This document shows, in pieces, positions 39,547 to 51,535 of a DNA stretch of 64,000 nt. The notes under the pieces were generated by a model that was given only the letters and a program-made list of their open reading frames with translations, had not been told where the DNA came from and did no database searches. The stretch is from Serripes groenlandicus. Taxonomy: Eukaryota; Mollusca; Bivalvia; Cardiida; Cardiidae. The stretch lies in the NCBI GenBank assembly GCA_031761405.1, contig JASEVX010000001.1, forward strand, positions 43,689,669-43,753,668. The letters run 5' to 3'. The position numbers and the translations under genes were made by a program. Every line of letters starts with the position of its first letter. The stretch's first letter is position 1.

Positions 39547-39776
39547 TATCCCTTTCCCTCCTGCGACAATTCTGCAGCAGACGACTTTGAACATATTTTG
39601 TCAAAAAATTGAAAATCTCTATAATTGAATGGATAACCTATGACAAAAAGTGGAAAACATTGTGGCAAAAGGAGAAATTGCACGTTTTGTGCAATTTCTT
39701 CTTTTGTCACTATGTTTTCAAAAAGCCGTCTGCTGCAGAGGCGTCAGAAAGCGTCTATATGAGGGAAAGGGTTAAA
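39547..39776 (+). mobile_element. P MITE, full, young subfamily
   Basis: Same subfamily as 35411-35642, with a clean inner stem (ggcaaaaggagaaattgcac). The left terminal TTAA is replaced by tatc. A remnant of a reverse right end follows at about 39800-39848. Confidence 0.92.
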
Positions 39777-39913
39777 GGGATTTTTTACAATTTGACATGT
39801 TATTTCAAAGTTATCTGCTACAGTTTCACTGTATATGGGAAGGGGTTAAAAACATACGGGTCCCAGGAGAAGAAGGGGGTGGTTACTGCAACATGTAAAC
39901 GACAGAAGTAAAG

Positions 39914-40146
39914 AGTTAATACTTTCCCACATACAACAAATCTGCTGCAGTCGACTTTGCAAACAATTGGTCAGAAATATGGAAACTCTCTATAAATGAA
40001 AGACCAATTATTGACAAAAAAGCTGAAAATATTGTGGTAAAAGGAGAAATTGCTCGTTTTGAGCAATTTTTACGTTTACCACAATGTTTTCAAAAGTCGT
40101 CTGTTGCAATGGCGTCAGAGAGCGTCTATATGTTGGAAACGGTTAA
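39914..40146 (+). mobile_element. P MITE, full copy
   Basis: Inner stem ggtaaaaggagaaattgctc/gagcaatttttacgtttacc. Ends gttggaaacggttaa. Confidence 0.9.
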
Positions 40147-40256
40147 ATAAACGTAGTCTGCTGCAGACATGCCACAGCCGTCTGTATCAGGCACAGATGC
40201 ATGATTTTGCTTGTCAATTTAATGATTTATAAAGGGTACTCAAACTTTTATAGGAT

Positions 40257-40478
40257 TTAACTCTTTCCCATATACAACAAATCTAAAACAGACGACTTTG
40301 AAAATATAGTGACAAAAACCTGAAAAATCTCAATAAAAGATAGCTAAATCGTTTGATAAAGTTGAAAACATTGTGGCCAAAGGAGAAATTGCTCATCATT
40401 TCACCTTTAGCCACAATGTTTTCAAAAGTCGTCTGCTATTATTGCGTCAAAATGCATCAACAGGTGGGAAAGAGTTAA
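40257..40478 (+). mobile_element. P MITE, loop side deleted
   Basis: Full ends. The second stem arm starts late (gctcatcatttcacc), so the hairpin is asymmetric. Confidence 0.88.
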
Positions 40479-40601
40479 ACAAATAATTTGTGAATGAACC
40501 AGTTGAATAAACAAGCTTTAATCAACAATCACCACAGTTAATTATTAATCTGCACATAGGCTTAGACAAATAATTTGTTTTCCTTTTTTTTAAATTGCTG
40601 A

Positions 40602-40823
40602 TTAACCCTTTCCCTCATACGACAATTCTGCAGCAGACGACTTTGAACGTATTTTGTCAAAAAATAGAAAATCTCCATAATTGAATGGATAACCTATGAC
40701 AAAAAGTTGATAACATTGAGGCAAAAGGAGAAATTGCACGTTTTGTGCAATTTCTTCTTTTGTCACTATGTTTTCAAAAAGCCGTTTGCTGCAGAGAAGC
40801 GTCTATATGAGGGAAAGGATTAA
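40602..40823 (+). mobile_element. P MITE, young subfamily, small right deletion
   Basis: Like 35411-35642 but lacks the ggcgtcag block of the right arm. Ends gagggaaaggattaa. A left-end fragment (acaacaaatctgcagcagac) follows at 40896-40945. Confidence 0.9.
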
Positions 40824-40999
40824 AATGTGTATATTGGTACAGCGTTCAAACCATTGGGGAATCCTACAATAGCAAACTAGTTCATCAGGTAAGCACATTT
40901 CCTATATACAACAAATCTGCAGCAGACGACTATCAAAACGATGTATAATTTTATAAGTCTCTATAAATCAAAGTAGATATATACAGAGTTTTAGATGCA

Positions 41000-43530
41000 A
41001 TTTGGCTTAAATGCGACAGACGCTGTTTGTAATAATTGCGGCAAAATAAGATATAGCCAGAATGTCCAATTTTCCCTTGGTAACAACGCTTCCAACTCTT
41101 TTTCATAATTAAAGAAGATTTTGCAGTTATGCGGAAACTTTTCCTTTAATATCAACCTTTAAAGATCACATTCTATAGCTTTTAGTTTTCCTTAAAATAA
41201 TGCAGACATTTTCAGACGAAAATCGCCTTCGAGTGGATTGCATGCATTCGGGAAAGAAAGAAAAAGCGACAAGGAAAATATATATCCCTAGTTCTGACAA
41301 AAGTTAAACTCTGCCACAAGAAAATGAGAGAAAGACAGCCAGCCATTCGCATACAAATGCATTTACAAACAACGACTAAACCGTAGAACCACGTTAATAT
41401 AATGAAATGTTTAATTATTTCAACTTTAAAATTTGACTTTTGGTCATGGACCAGCTGGGAAGATTCTTAGTGATTTCCCCATTTGTTCCTAAATCTGTTA
41501 AAAGTCGTTTTATTTGATGTATGTTCGAAAGGCGCTAGACCAACCTTTCTAGTCGACAAAAAAGATTCATCTGTAACTGGTGTAATTATCAGACGACTTA
41601 TAATATATATTGACACACATAAAAAACATCTCTTAAATAAAAGTATTAATATTATTGAAAATAATTAAAAGCATTTAAACAAAAGGAGAAATAGCATAAA
41701 ATTCTCCTGCTGGAACTGCGTCGAAATGCGTCTGTGGGAAAATGTAAATGATGACCGGGCAGTGAAACTATCTATACAATTACAAACAAGAAGAACTTTG
41801 ATGCAAAGCATCAAAGACGCCGCGCATGATTTTGAAGCATGACTTAAAGGAAGCAGGTGAAGTTCAGAACATTTAAATAACCTGTGCAAGCAGACAGGAT
41901 GTAAATATTTCGAACAAGAAGGCCAAATGTCCCTTTATTTTAAACAAGAAGGCCAATATGTGCCTATATTGCTCACCTGGCTACCATAGCCTATATAAAA
42001 AGGTTACCAAGATCTGAAAGGGTCAATATTGACGTAGAATTTAAACGTTTTATATGCTACAATCTATGTGACGTTTAGTCGTGAAATGACAAGTTTAGTC
42101 CTGAAACCATTTGGTTTATGATTTGCTTAACATGCACTGCAACTATAATGTGTCATACAAGCTGAAGTTTCTCAATGTGTTTTTTTTTACGATTAAACTG
42201 TTTTAAATCCTCTAACTAGATCAATTAGATAAAAAAAAAACCATAGGTGCTTAAATATTAACATATATTAAGGTTTATTGCCTCTAGTAATAAGTTAAGT
42301 GTGACAAAAGCTTTGGAAGGAGAGGGGGACGTCTATTCACCTTCCAGTTTAGCAGAAGTAGGATAGCAAAAACGGGAGTATATAAACAAAAAATACGAAG
42401 TAATTAAAAATAAAAATAAAGATATTTATGATCAAGATTGAGCATTATGAAAGTTCACATGTATAGTCAACATATAGCAAGAATTATTAAGTCTGTTTTG
42501 TTTGTTTGTAATGTCACTTTAATCGTTTTGAACATGCAATTAGAAAACCGAAAAATAAACAAAAGAAAATTGTCAAGTCAGTTCCCCAATAGCAAAGAGC
42601 CAAAACCAGTTGGTACGAATCGTTCATCTTGAACGAAACATGAAAAACCTGGTACGAATCCAATGAATTTTAGAAATCGGATGAAATCGTGAAAAACAGC
42701 GCAGTATTCATAACGGAAGGAAGCAGAGACAACTTAATTACTCTATGGGAACCGATGACACCTTGTTGTCTATTAAATAAGAATGACCAAAATCGCCAAG
42801 CGATGACATGCTGCATTTACAAATAGAACGGGTCACATTACGGCCATGCCTATTGCATAGTTGGGTTAACCTTGTTTGTACAGTTTCTAGAATTATACTG
42901 TAATATCTAGTAATTAAAATGAATCATTATTGATTTTTTAAAGATTACCCATTTATTTAAAAATCTCAATATTGTAAATAGTCAAAAACACCGCCAGAAA
43001 CTAATTTCTGAGCTTTGATGAATCGGGTCGTAAACCAAACTATAAAAAAAGCGTAGCCTAGGAAGTTAGGGGAAAGTTATTAAATACACATTACATGTGG
43101 CTAAAGTATTGTAATAACGGTAGAAGACATACGTATTTTGTATCTTGCTGTTTCTTAAATCAGTTCATACAATTTATTTATTTATAAAGGTTTGTTTTTT
43201 TCAAACATAAAACAGAGTTTAATAATGTTGGTTGCTCCCTATTCGATTACGTCACCCCATGGTACACAATTAAAACCTATCCCATACTGACGCCGCGCTT
43301 CCACGCGGCGTAAATTATCCCTGTCTATCGATTAGGGGTCTTATTGACAACCCGCTTTGACATCAGTTAAAGTTATAGTGGCTTAAAACTAATGGGGCAA
43401 CATTTCGAGGTTTATTTGTAAGAAGTAGTACTAAGGTACATGTATTAACATATATACTAGTGTAGACTGTGAAGTATGTGTTAAGACTGAGAATAAGGAC
43501 ACACCGTGCTCACCAGAATCGTCACTGTAC
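41000..43530. other. mostly unique AT-rich DNA
   Basis: No gene seen. It contains a P scrap (41650-41745), a 'tttgatgcaaagcatcaaag' palindromic segment at 41808 (also near 52460) and an 'aacaagaaggccaatatgtg..gctcacctgg' segment at 41943 related to 63176. Confidence 0.4.
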
Positions 43531-43537
43531 GAAGACC

Positions 43538-43790
43538 CCCACCGGTGGTTTAGTGGAAGAGCTTTCGCCGTGGTTTCGATCTCCCGGGTCATACTAAAGA
43601 CTTAACAAATAGTAGTGATGACTAATGACTGCCCTTCTTGACTCTCTGGGTTGCGGGGTTAGTATTACGACTGACTGGCTGGTTTTAGGATAAATGGACC
43701 AGTAGAAGGGCCTACTGGTAACTTACACAGGAAACGCCGTGATATAACTGAAACATTGTTGAAGCGGCGTAAAACACCAAGCAATCAATC
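43538..43790 (+). mobile_element. SINE-2, full length
   Basis: tRNA-like head (ccggtggtttagtggaagag; decayed B box tttcgatctccc), full body (ctgggttgcggggttagtat, ggataaatggaccagtagaa) and tail gaaacgccgtgatataactg..gcggcgtaaaacacc. Confidence 0.82.
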
Positions 43791-44071
43791 GCTTCGTACT
43801 TTGATCGAACAACAATCCTTTTCACCAACCGCGGCTAAAAGTTAATTATCTCCACGCATAGCATGTCTTTTGATTGTGCATTATATAAGTTTGTCAACGA
43901 GACAGCTTGTGGTAATTAATTTCTATGTAACACAACATGAATTGTGTAAGAGAAACGCTATAAAGTTTCCCTCGTTGGTGCTAAGAATCCGACTAGTACA
44001 CGCTCCGATTATGCTTGTGTTACCAAGTCCTGAGCAATATTTGAGTCGTGCCTGCGATTTGGGTGTTTTAG

Positions 44072-44289
44072 TTACCATTTCCCACATGTAAACGCATTTC
44101 AACGTGTCTGTTCAAACGACATTTGAAAACATTGTGACAAAAGAGCAATGAGCAATTTCTCCATTTCACACAATGCTTTCGTCTATATTCAATGTTATAT
44201 TTTCATTTATTAAGATTGATCACAGATTTTGCCCAAGACGTCATGAAAGTCGTTTGCTGCAGATTTTAAGTATGCGAGAAAGGCTTAAC
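44072..44289 (-). mobile_element. P MITE
   Basis: gttaccatttcccacatgta to gcgagaaaggcttaac. The inner stem is reduced to gagcaatttctcc. Confidence 0.82.
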
Positions 44290-44459
44290 TCTATGGTTTA
44301 TCATTAATTAAAATCATATTTTACGAATGGAGCTTATTTTTTGCCAGAACATGCATTTTGGTCCATATAATATTTAGGCTGGAAATAAAGACTGCGCGGT
44401 AACCCGAGACTTCACTTCAAGCAGATGCAATAAGACAACAAACCGGTAGACGTGGCTCC

Positions 44460-44689
44460 TTAACCCGTTCTCACGTATAGACGCCTTCTGACGCCTCTGC
44501 AGCAGATGACTTTTGAAAACATTGTGACAAAAACAGAAATTGCTCAAAACGAGCAATTTCTCCTATTGCCACAATGTTTTCAACATTTTTCAGCAATTAT
44601 ACCTTCAATTATAGATTATTGCAACGTTTATGTGTAGATGTTTGCAAAGTCGTCTGCTGCAGAATTGTTGTATATGGGAAAGGGTTAGT
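44460..44689 (-). mobile_element. P MITE, full copy
   Basis: ttaacccgttctcacgtata to gtatatgggaaagggttag. Inner stem with aaaac loop. Confidence 0.9.
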
Positions 44690-44817
44690 ATTATTTGTTT
44701 GTTCATGCACATGTATTTTCATCAAATTTTAATTGTAATTGTTAACACCTGTTGGATATTGTTCTTTATAAACCAAATGGTATCTTTGATGAAAATGTAT
44801 TTACGTCTTGATAATAT

Positions 44818-45049
44818 GCTCACCCCGGAAGCGACGTTGGCTGTCAATCCAGGTGTTTTTAGTTTGAACACCAACTTGGCCAATATTCTTTTGACGTTTG
44901 AAAAATATCAATGCTTGGAAAGTTCTGAACATTGTGTTGAGTACTGGTATGAGAGAACCATGAAACACATATATAGGTAGGTAGACTGGTTGCCGTGATA
45001 TAACTGACATTATTCTTGAGGAAAAAAGCCGCATTTACCCCAATCAATC
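44818..45049 (+). mobile_element. SINE-1, diverged
   Basis: ggaagcgacgttggctgtca (head remnant), tttgaaaaatatcaatgc body, gtgatataactgacatta and ccccaatcaatcg tail. Overlapping frames on both strands are repeat shadows. Confidence 0.75.
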
Positions 45050-45262
45050 GTAGGGTCAAGGTTGATATTATCGAACAATAATTTACCCGGCAGACCCCAT
45101 GACGACATTGAAATAATAGTTTTGAAAGCGGTCGTCTAAACGAACGATTCAAACGAACAGATAGAACATCCAGATGTTGTCTGAAACTTTAGGCTATGCT
45201 AAATTTAATCTAGCTTCCGGAACGTTTTTGTCAATCAAATGTCTATTTGTGTTTCCTTAACT

Positions 45263-45453
45263 TTAACCCTTTCCCACATACAACAAATCTGCAACAGACG
45301 ACTTTGAATATGCAAAAACATGGAAAATCTTTATTGAATACTTTGTGGCAAAGGGAGAAATTGCTAATTTAACAATATCTCTTTTTGCCACAATGTTTTC
45401 AAAAATCTCTTGCTGCAGATACTACCAAAAGCGTCTGTAAATGGGAACGTGCT
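45263..45453 (+). mobile_element. P MITE, spacer shortened
   Basis: tttaaccctttcccacatac start. Inner stem ggcaaagggagaaattgc/..tctctttttgcc. The end decays to aaatgggaac. Confidence 0.85.
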
Positions 45454-45552
45454 ATCAGATAGCAGGATGTCATACGCTATTTTAAACTATAATTGGATAA
45501 CGATGATATATTAAAAACATAATTGCATTTTGCGACGTTTTGTTCTGGTAAG

Positions 45553-45766
45553 TTCCCTCTCTATTTTGACACATCTTCAAAAGACGACTTTAGAAAACAT
45601 TGTAACAAAATGAAAAATTGCTCAAAACGAGCAATTTCTCCTTTTGTCACAATGTTTTTAACTTTTCATAGTTATCATAAATTAATTTATAAGGTTTTCT
45701 ATATTTTTGTATAGATATTTTCAACGTCGTGTGTAACAGATTTGTTGTATGTGGGAAAGTGTTAAC
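45553..45766 (-). mobile_element. P MITE, left end lost
   Basis: aaagacgactttagaaaaca..stem with aaaac loop..gttgtatgtgggaaagtgtt. Confidence 0.82.
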
Positions 45767-46153
45767 GGAAGGAGATTAAGTTTGTTCTGTTTAACGTTTT
45801 TAGTACTGCTTATATTGATGTTGTGACGATCAGTTGACCGCGGATAACTAAATACATCGTCAGTACCTCAACACCCGAAATAAAATACGACACCGTATAT
45901 AGATCTATTGTAACTTCGGAGAATTTCGTAGATTTTTTCGGATGTAGCTCTCATCGGTTTAGACAAATCGTGATATTAAAATGAGTAACCTTTATTGTAG
46001 ATAACGACAAAGCATTAATTTAATACGAACGTTGACGGTGAAACGGGGTACACAGTTTTACGCGTAGTGGTCTGAATGGTGCATTCAGTTGTCTTCGGTC
46101 AATTAAAAGTATTTCTAAGGTGTATCCATACACCGTGTTTGTATTACAAGATG

Positions 46154-46442
46154 GCCGAGCCTCGGTAGCTCAGTCTGTAATGACTCGGGCTGTCAATTCA
46201 GGGGTTGTGAGTTCGAACCGAAGCTCGGCCAACATTCTTTCTGATGTTTGGCCAAAGTCACTGTTACAAGCGTCATTCGTCTTTCACCAATGGGAAAACA
46301 GTCTATATGGAACAGCAGCCAGTTTCCTGGGAAGTTTCGCTTGTGGATTACTAGTCTGTGGAAGCTAGGAAACGCATGAGTAGGTGAACTGGCCGCATGA
46401 CTGAAAAATTGTTGAAAACGGCGTAAAACCCTAATCAATTAA
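46154..46442 (+). mobile_element. SINE-1, full length
   Basis: Head gccgagcctcggtagctcag with B box GAGTTCGAACCG, full body and tail ggcgtaaaaccctaatcaat. The two predicted frames here are SINE shadows. Confidence 0.87.
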
Positions 46443-46756
46443 TTGTAAATACAAGTACCGTTAACCGAATATAACTAGAACCGTCTGTTTAGATAATGTG
46501 AGGGCGATGTTACATCTATGAACGAATTGGAAGTGTGGTTTGAATGTAGAGTAGAAAAACATTGTGGGAAAATAAGAAATTGCTTATTTTGTGTAATTTT
46601 ATTATTTGCTCGTCTTGTTGTCATTGTTCGTCTGCTTGGACGTCAGACGTCGTCTGTATCTGGACATGGATGAAGTCAGTATGTGGTTGCAGCGATGATT
46701 TATACTGTTATGATAGCGTTTCGTTGCAACATAAATCACATGAATTCCAAACACAC

Positions 46757-46979
46757 GTTAACCGTTTTCCACTTGCCAATACATTTTGACGCCTCTGTAG
46801 AAGACGACTTTTAAAAGTATTATGACAAAATTAGAAATTGCACATAATGAGTAAGTATTTCTTTGACACAGTTTGTTTAATTCTATTCAATAAATGATCT
46901 GTAGAGATGTTCCATATTTTTGTTTGAGTGTTTTCGAAGTCGCCAGCTTCAGATGTGTTGTTTATGTAAAAGGGTTAAG
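46757..46979 (-). mobile_element. P MITE, diverged
   Basis: cgttaaccgttttccacttg to gtttatgtaaaagggttaag. The stem is weak. A further decayed reverse copy follows at about 47085-47250, and an inner-stem scrap lies at 46550-46660. Confidence 0.75.
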
Positions 46980-47300
46980 TACGATACGATATTACTCTTA
47001 CACGTACTATCGCAAGAATCAGCGATGTTTGCTGGGAATGAAGCCCATGCATTGTTAATTAATACTCTCCAACGTTCAGATTTATTTGCAGCAGACGACT
47101 TTTGAAAACATTTTGGGAATAGGATAAATTGTAAATAATGATAAATTCTCTCCCTCCCCACACTATGTTCTACTCTGTTCTAGAATTATTTCTTCATTCG
47201 TAGACATCTTCCAAACTACCCCTCAAAGATTTCAAAGACGCATGCTGCGAATTATTTCTATGATTTGGAAACAACTTGCTATATTAATAATAAACATTTG

Positions 47301-47429
47301 ATAGGCGCTTTTCGCCTCCTTTGAATTATTGCTTCAGGAATCATTACTCTATACCTCTATCCCCCGGAGACGGAATGCGTCGGCCAGGATTAGTCCGTAG
47401 TGTTGGTTTTCTCGTCGAACGACTCATTT
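47301..47429 (+). mobile_element. Q MITE, centre and right end
   Basis: gcttttcgcctcctttgaat..gacggaatgcgtcggccagg..gtgttggttttctcgtcgaac. Confidence 0.7.
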
Positions 47430-47593
47430 AATATTAACACTTTCTCTGGTACAAAAGATTTATAAACCAATGCATCAAAGACAATGTTATCATATTGCGA
47501 GACAGGAAACAATGCTAAAATCGAGTCATTTCTCCACTATTCTCCACAATGTTTACAAGAACGCAACATATGCAGTTTCATTCAATATGCATT

Positions 47594-49112
47594 TAAGTAT
47601 TGTTCGATTATATTGTAGGCTACGTATTTGTATAAAGTATTGTTCGACTATATTGTATGTATATGTAAAGTATTGCACGACTATAGTGTACGTATAGGTA
47701 AAGTATTGTTCGACTATATGGTACGTATAGGTAAAGTATTGTTCGACTATATGGTACGTATATGTAAAGTATTGCACGACTATAGTGTACGTATATGTAA
47801 AGTATTGTTCGACTATATGGTACGTATAGGTAAAGTATTGCACGACTATAGTGTACGTATAGGTAAAGTATTGCACGACTATATGGTACGTATATGTAAA
47901 GTATTGCACGACTATAGTGTACTTATATGTAAAGTATTGTTCGACTATATGGTACGTATAGGTAAAGTATTGCACGAATATAGTGTACGTATATGTAAAG
48001 AATTGTTCGACTATATGGTACGTATATGTAAAGTATTGCACGACTATATGGTACGTATAGGTAAAGTATTGCACGACTATAGTGTACGTATATGTAAAGT
48101 ATTGCACGACTATAGTGTACGTATAGGTAAAGTATTGTTCGACTATATGATACGTATATGTAAAGTATTGCACGACTATATGGTACGTATAGGTAAAGTA
48201 TTGCACGACTATAGTGTACGTATAGGTAAAGTATTGTTCGACTATATGGTACGTATATGTAAAGTATTGCACGACTATAGTGTACGTATAGGTAAAGCAT
48301 TGCACGACTATAGTGTACGTATAGGTAAAGTATTGTTCGACTATATGGTACGTATATGTAAAGTATTGCACGACTATATGGTACGTATAGGTAAAGTATT
48401 GCACGACTATAGTGTACGTATAGGTAAAGTATTGTTCGACTATATGGTACGTATATGTAAAGAATTGTTCGACTATATGGTACGTATATGTAAAGTATTG
48501 CACGACTATAGTGTACGTATAGGTAAAGTATTGCACGACTATAGTGTACGTATATGTAAAGTATTGTTCGACTATATGGTACGTATATGTAAAGTATTGT
48601 TCGACTATATTGTACGTATATGTATGTAGTATTGTTCTACTATATTGTACGTTTATGTAAAGTATTGTTCGACTATATTGTATGTATATGTAAAGTATTG
48701 TTCGACTATATGGTACGTATATGTAAAGTATTGCACGACTATAGTGTACGTATAGGTAAAGTATTGTTCGACTATATTGTACGTATATGTAAAGTATTGT
48801 TCGACTATATTGTACGTATATGTATGTAGTATTGTTCTACTATATTGTACGTTTATGTGAAGTATTGTTCGACTATATTGTACGTATATGTAAAGTATTG
48901 TTCGACTATATTGTACGTATATGTAAAGTATTGTTCTACTATATTGTACGTTTATGTAAAGTATTGTTCGACTATATTGTACGTATATGTAAAGTATTGT
49001 TCGACTATATTGTACGTATATGTAAAGTATTGTTCTACTATATTGTACGTTTATGTAAAGTATTATTCGACTATATTGTACGTTTATCTAAAGTATTGTT
49101 CGAGAAGATTGT
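47594..49112 (+). repeat. 33-bp minisatellite, about 46 units
   Basis: Unit aagtattgttcgactatatg plus gtacgtatatgta. Variants are attgcacgactatagtg (A) and attgttcgactatatgg (B) in the left two-thirds, and attgttctactatattg (C) in the right third. Because 33 is divisible by 3 and the unit lacks stops in several frames, 300-codon open frames appear on both strands. These are not considered genes. Confidence 0.95.
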
Positions 49113-49196
49113 ATGTTGACTATACAATAGGCAAAAGGTATGTATTCAATTATTTATCAGCATAAAAACATTCTTTGATTCGTTATTTCGGCTCTT

Positions 49197-49343
49197 AGAC
49201 TTCTTCTGGGTTTCACAAAATCTCTACAGACAATGTTGTGTTTATCTTAAACAAGGAACATGGACAATGGACACCTTATGTTCCTTGTTTGAGATGGACA
49301 CGACATAGTCTGAAGAGGTCATTGTTAAATCCAGGAGAAGTCC
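49197..49343. mobile_element. long-hairpin MITE
   Basis: Imperfect inverted arms of about 60 bp (agacttcttctgggtttcac.. and ..aaatccaggagaagtcct) meet at a perfect inner stem, aaacaaggaacat/atgttccttgttt. No coding capacity. Confidence 0.78.
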
Positions 49344-49349
49344 TAGTGC

Positions 49350-50040
49350 CGAACTAGAGTCAAATAATGTTTGTATTGTTATATATAGTTTAAATTCACT
49401 ACGGAATCGAACTTTCAAAATTTTATAGATTAAAGAAATTATCTGATTTAATTAAAATAGCTGAACACAAGCTGACATGTATTAAAAGAATCACAATAAT
49501 TAAAAACAAATAAAATATTAAGAACTTTACAAAAAAATCATGTAAATAATCATTATAGCGACTACAAAAAAGATGATGATAATGATGAAGTAGACGACGG
49601 TAACGAAAAAAAAACCGACTAAGATGATGTTAATGATGACCATGAAATTAAATAAAGATATTCAAATGCACCTACTACACTTACCTTCTTTTGTTAGGAC
49701 ATGCAAACACAACATCTAAACATCACACGGATCCGTTTACGAATAATCCCAAGTTTGTTAAAATCCGTTTCGCGACCACATGCGTTTTAAATGTAAATAT
49801 CATTTATCAAATTCTACTTTGAATTCACCACCGCTCAATGGAGCAACAATTGTAATCCAATACCGATCGATATTCGCCAATTAGTGCAGTATAATCAGGG
49901 ATTAACGCACGTTGATTAAACAATTAACCATAGCTGCTGGCTCTGTCTCTCATATCGGAATGAGATACCTCAGTGCAAAACGATTTACTATACCACTACG
50001 ACTATCGCTTTTACCCTTTTCTACGATCGTCTGTTTACCG
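49350..50040. other. unique AT-rich sequence
   Basis: No gene; a loose gatgatgataatgatga low-complexity patch lies at 49570-49640. Confidence 0.35.
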
Positions 50041-50045
50041 GGGAG

Positions 50046-50280
50046 TTAACACTTAGCCGTACTATATATGACGCTTTCTGACGCCTCTGCAGCAGGCGGC
50101 TTTTTGAAAACATAGTGACAAAAGAAGAAATTGCACAAAACGTGCAATTTCTCCTTTTGCAACAATGTTTTCCACTTTATGTCATAGGTTATCCATTCAA
50201 TTATGGAGATTTTCTATGTTTTGACAACATATGTTCGAAGTCGTCTGCTGCAGAATTGTTGTATGGGGGAAAGGGTTAAC
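50046..50280 (-). mobile_element. P MITE, full, young subfamily
   Basis: Reverse copy with the gcacaaaacgtgc stem centre and gtcataggttatccattcaa spacer. Its left end is altered (cacttagccgtactatata), and that sequence is repeated just beyond the right end (cacttagtcgtactatat, 50280-50297), so the two may be a target-site duplication of about 18 bp or a local duplication. Confidence 0.88.
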
Positions 50281-50305
50281 ACTTAGTCGTACTATATGAC
50301 GCGTT

Positions 50306-50368
50306 CGATTGTTTGTTTGAATGCAGTTTTACGACGCTTGCAACAAATGTTCAGTTATATCACGGTGG
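50306..50368 (-). mobile_element. SINE tail fragment
   Basis: gattgtttgtttgaatgcag..caaatgttcagttatatcac, the shared SINE tail in reverse, abutting the LINE fragment. Confidence 0.6.
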
Positions 50369-50852
50369 TTTTTTTTGTAATGCTACCTGTGTCATGTTGT
50401 GTACCTCAAGGGTCGATTATGGGACCGCTTCTGTTTATTCTGTACATAAATGATATGTCATTCTCAAAACCAAGCATGAATCTAGATTTGTATGCAGACG
50501 ACTCGACTATATTTGAATCCGCGTATAAATTGGCACAAATTGAAAACAAGTTACAAAATGACTTAAATTGTATACAAAAATGGTGTAACATAAATAACAT
50601 GGCACTGAACCCATTTAAGACCAAGTGTATGACAGTTGGATCTCCCTATCATTTGATACATACTCCAAAGACCTTTGCATACTCAAAACACTTTTAAAAT
50701 ATCTACGTGAATGGTACAATATTAGAAAATGTTACCAGACAAAAAATACTTGGCGTATACGTTGATAACAAATTAAACTGGAAAGCATCTATTTCCTTAC
50801 ACCAGACATGAAGGCTATGTTTTATAATGCTTATATATTACCAATTATTGCG
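50369..50852 (+). pseudogene. non-LTR retrotransposon reverse transcriptase, 5'-truncated fragment
   Basis: The translation contains VPQGSIMGPLLFILYIND (RT block at 50401-50454) and LYADDS with the catalytic YADD at 50491-50502, then IQKWCNINNMALNPFKTK. This is characteristic of LINE reverse transcriptases of the jockey/CR1/L2 kind. The frame is broken by TAA at 50695-50697 and resumes in the same frame (ILGVYVDNKLNW). A deletion and frameshift follow before MKAMFYNAYILPII. No endonuclease part is present. Dead copy. Confidence 0.88.
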
Positions 50853-51364
50853 CGGGTGCATCAGCACCAGTGCATATATTGGTTGTGTTTAGAACTACCA
50901 CTGTGGGCTTGCGCATGCGCCGTGTTAATCGTCTTGATCGCGCATGCACCGTATTCTACCCTCAGCTCTTGGATATTTCCGTAGCAGTTCGTCACTAGAC
51001 TGGTTCTCGTTCGAGTTTGCAATAGAAGATTAAGATAAGAGAACCAGTCTATTTGTATGCGAGTAGTTTTTGGGATAGGGGCGTTTCGCCACTATCTCAT
51101 ACTCAGGCTGCTTTCGAAAAGTCGGATTAATGCTGCAACCACAGTCCACTCAAATTGAATTCCTACGCCAAAATCGAGTTTTGATTGGTTATAATCTGCC
51201 TTTTCAACGATTTCATTGGTTCGACCGAATCACGAAAAACCCTCCGCTTGCATTATTTAATGAGACAAAATAGTTCCAACGCGTGAAACACACTCTGAAC
51301 TATGATTGACCTCAATGTCAGTGGTGTTAGGTAACGTCGATCGTGCTGTGACCCCATTATTTTA

Positions 51365-51535
51365 CAACAGTCGACTTATATAGAGAAATGTGAAAATCAC
51401 TGTAAATAAAATTATTGAAAGGAGTTGAAACCATTGTGGCATAAGTAGAAATTGCCTACGATAAGAAATTTCTCCTTTTGTCACAATGTTTTCGATTTTC
51501 GTCTGCTGCACATCTGTAAGCGGAAAATGGTTACA
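51365..51535 (+). mobile_element. P MITE, left end lost
   Basis: gtcgacttatatagagaaat..ggcataagtagaaattgcc..tttctccttttgtcacaatg..cgtctgctgcacatctgtaa. Confidence 0.7.

Noticed and set aside
47553..48629. Overlapping 327- and 333-codon open frames on opposite strands
   Set aside because: Both arise from a 33-bp tandem repeat without stops. They have no conserved domain, splice context or codon bias, and several frames are open at once.
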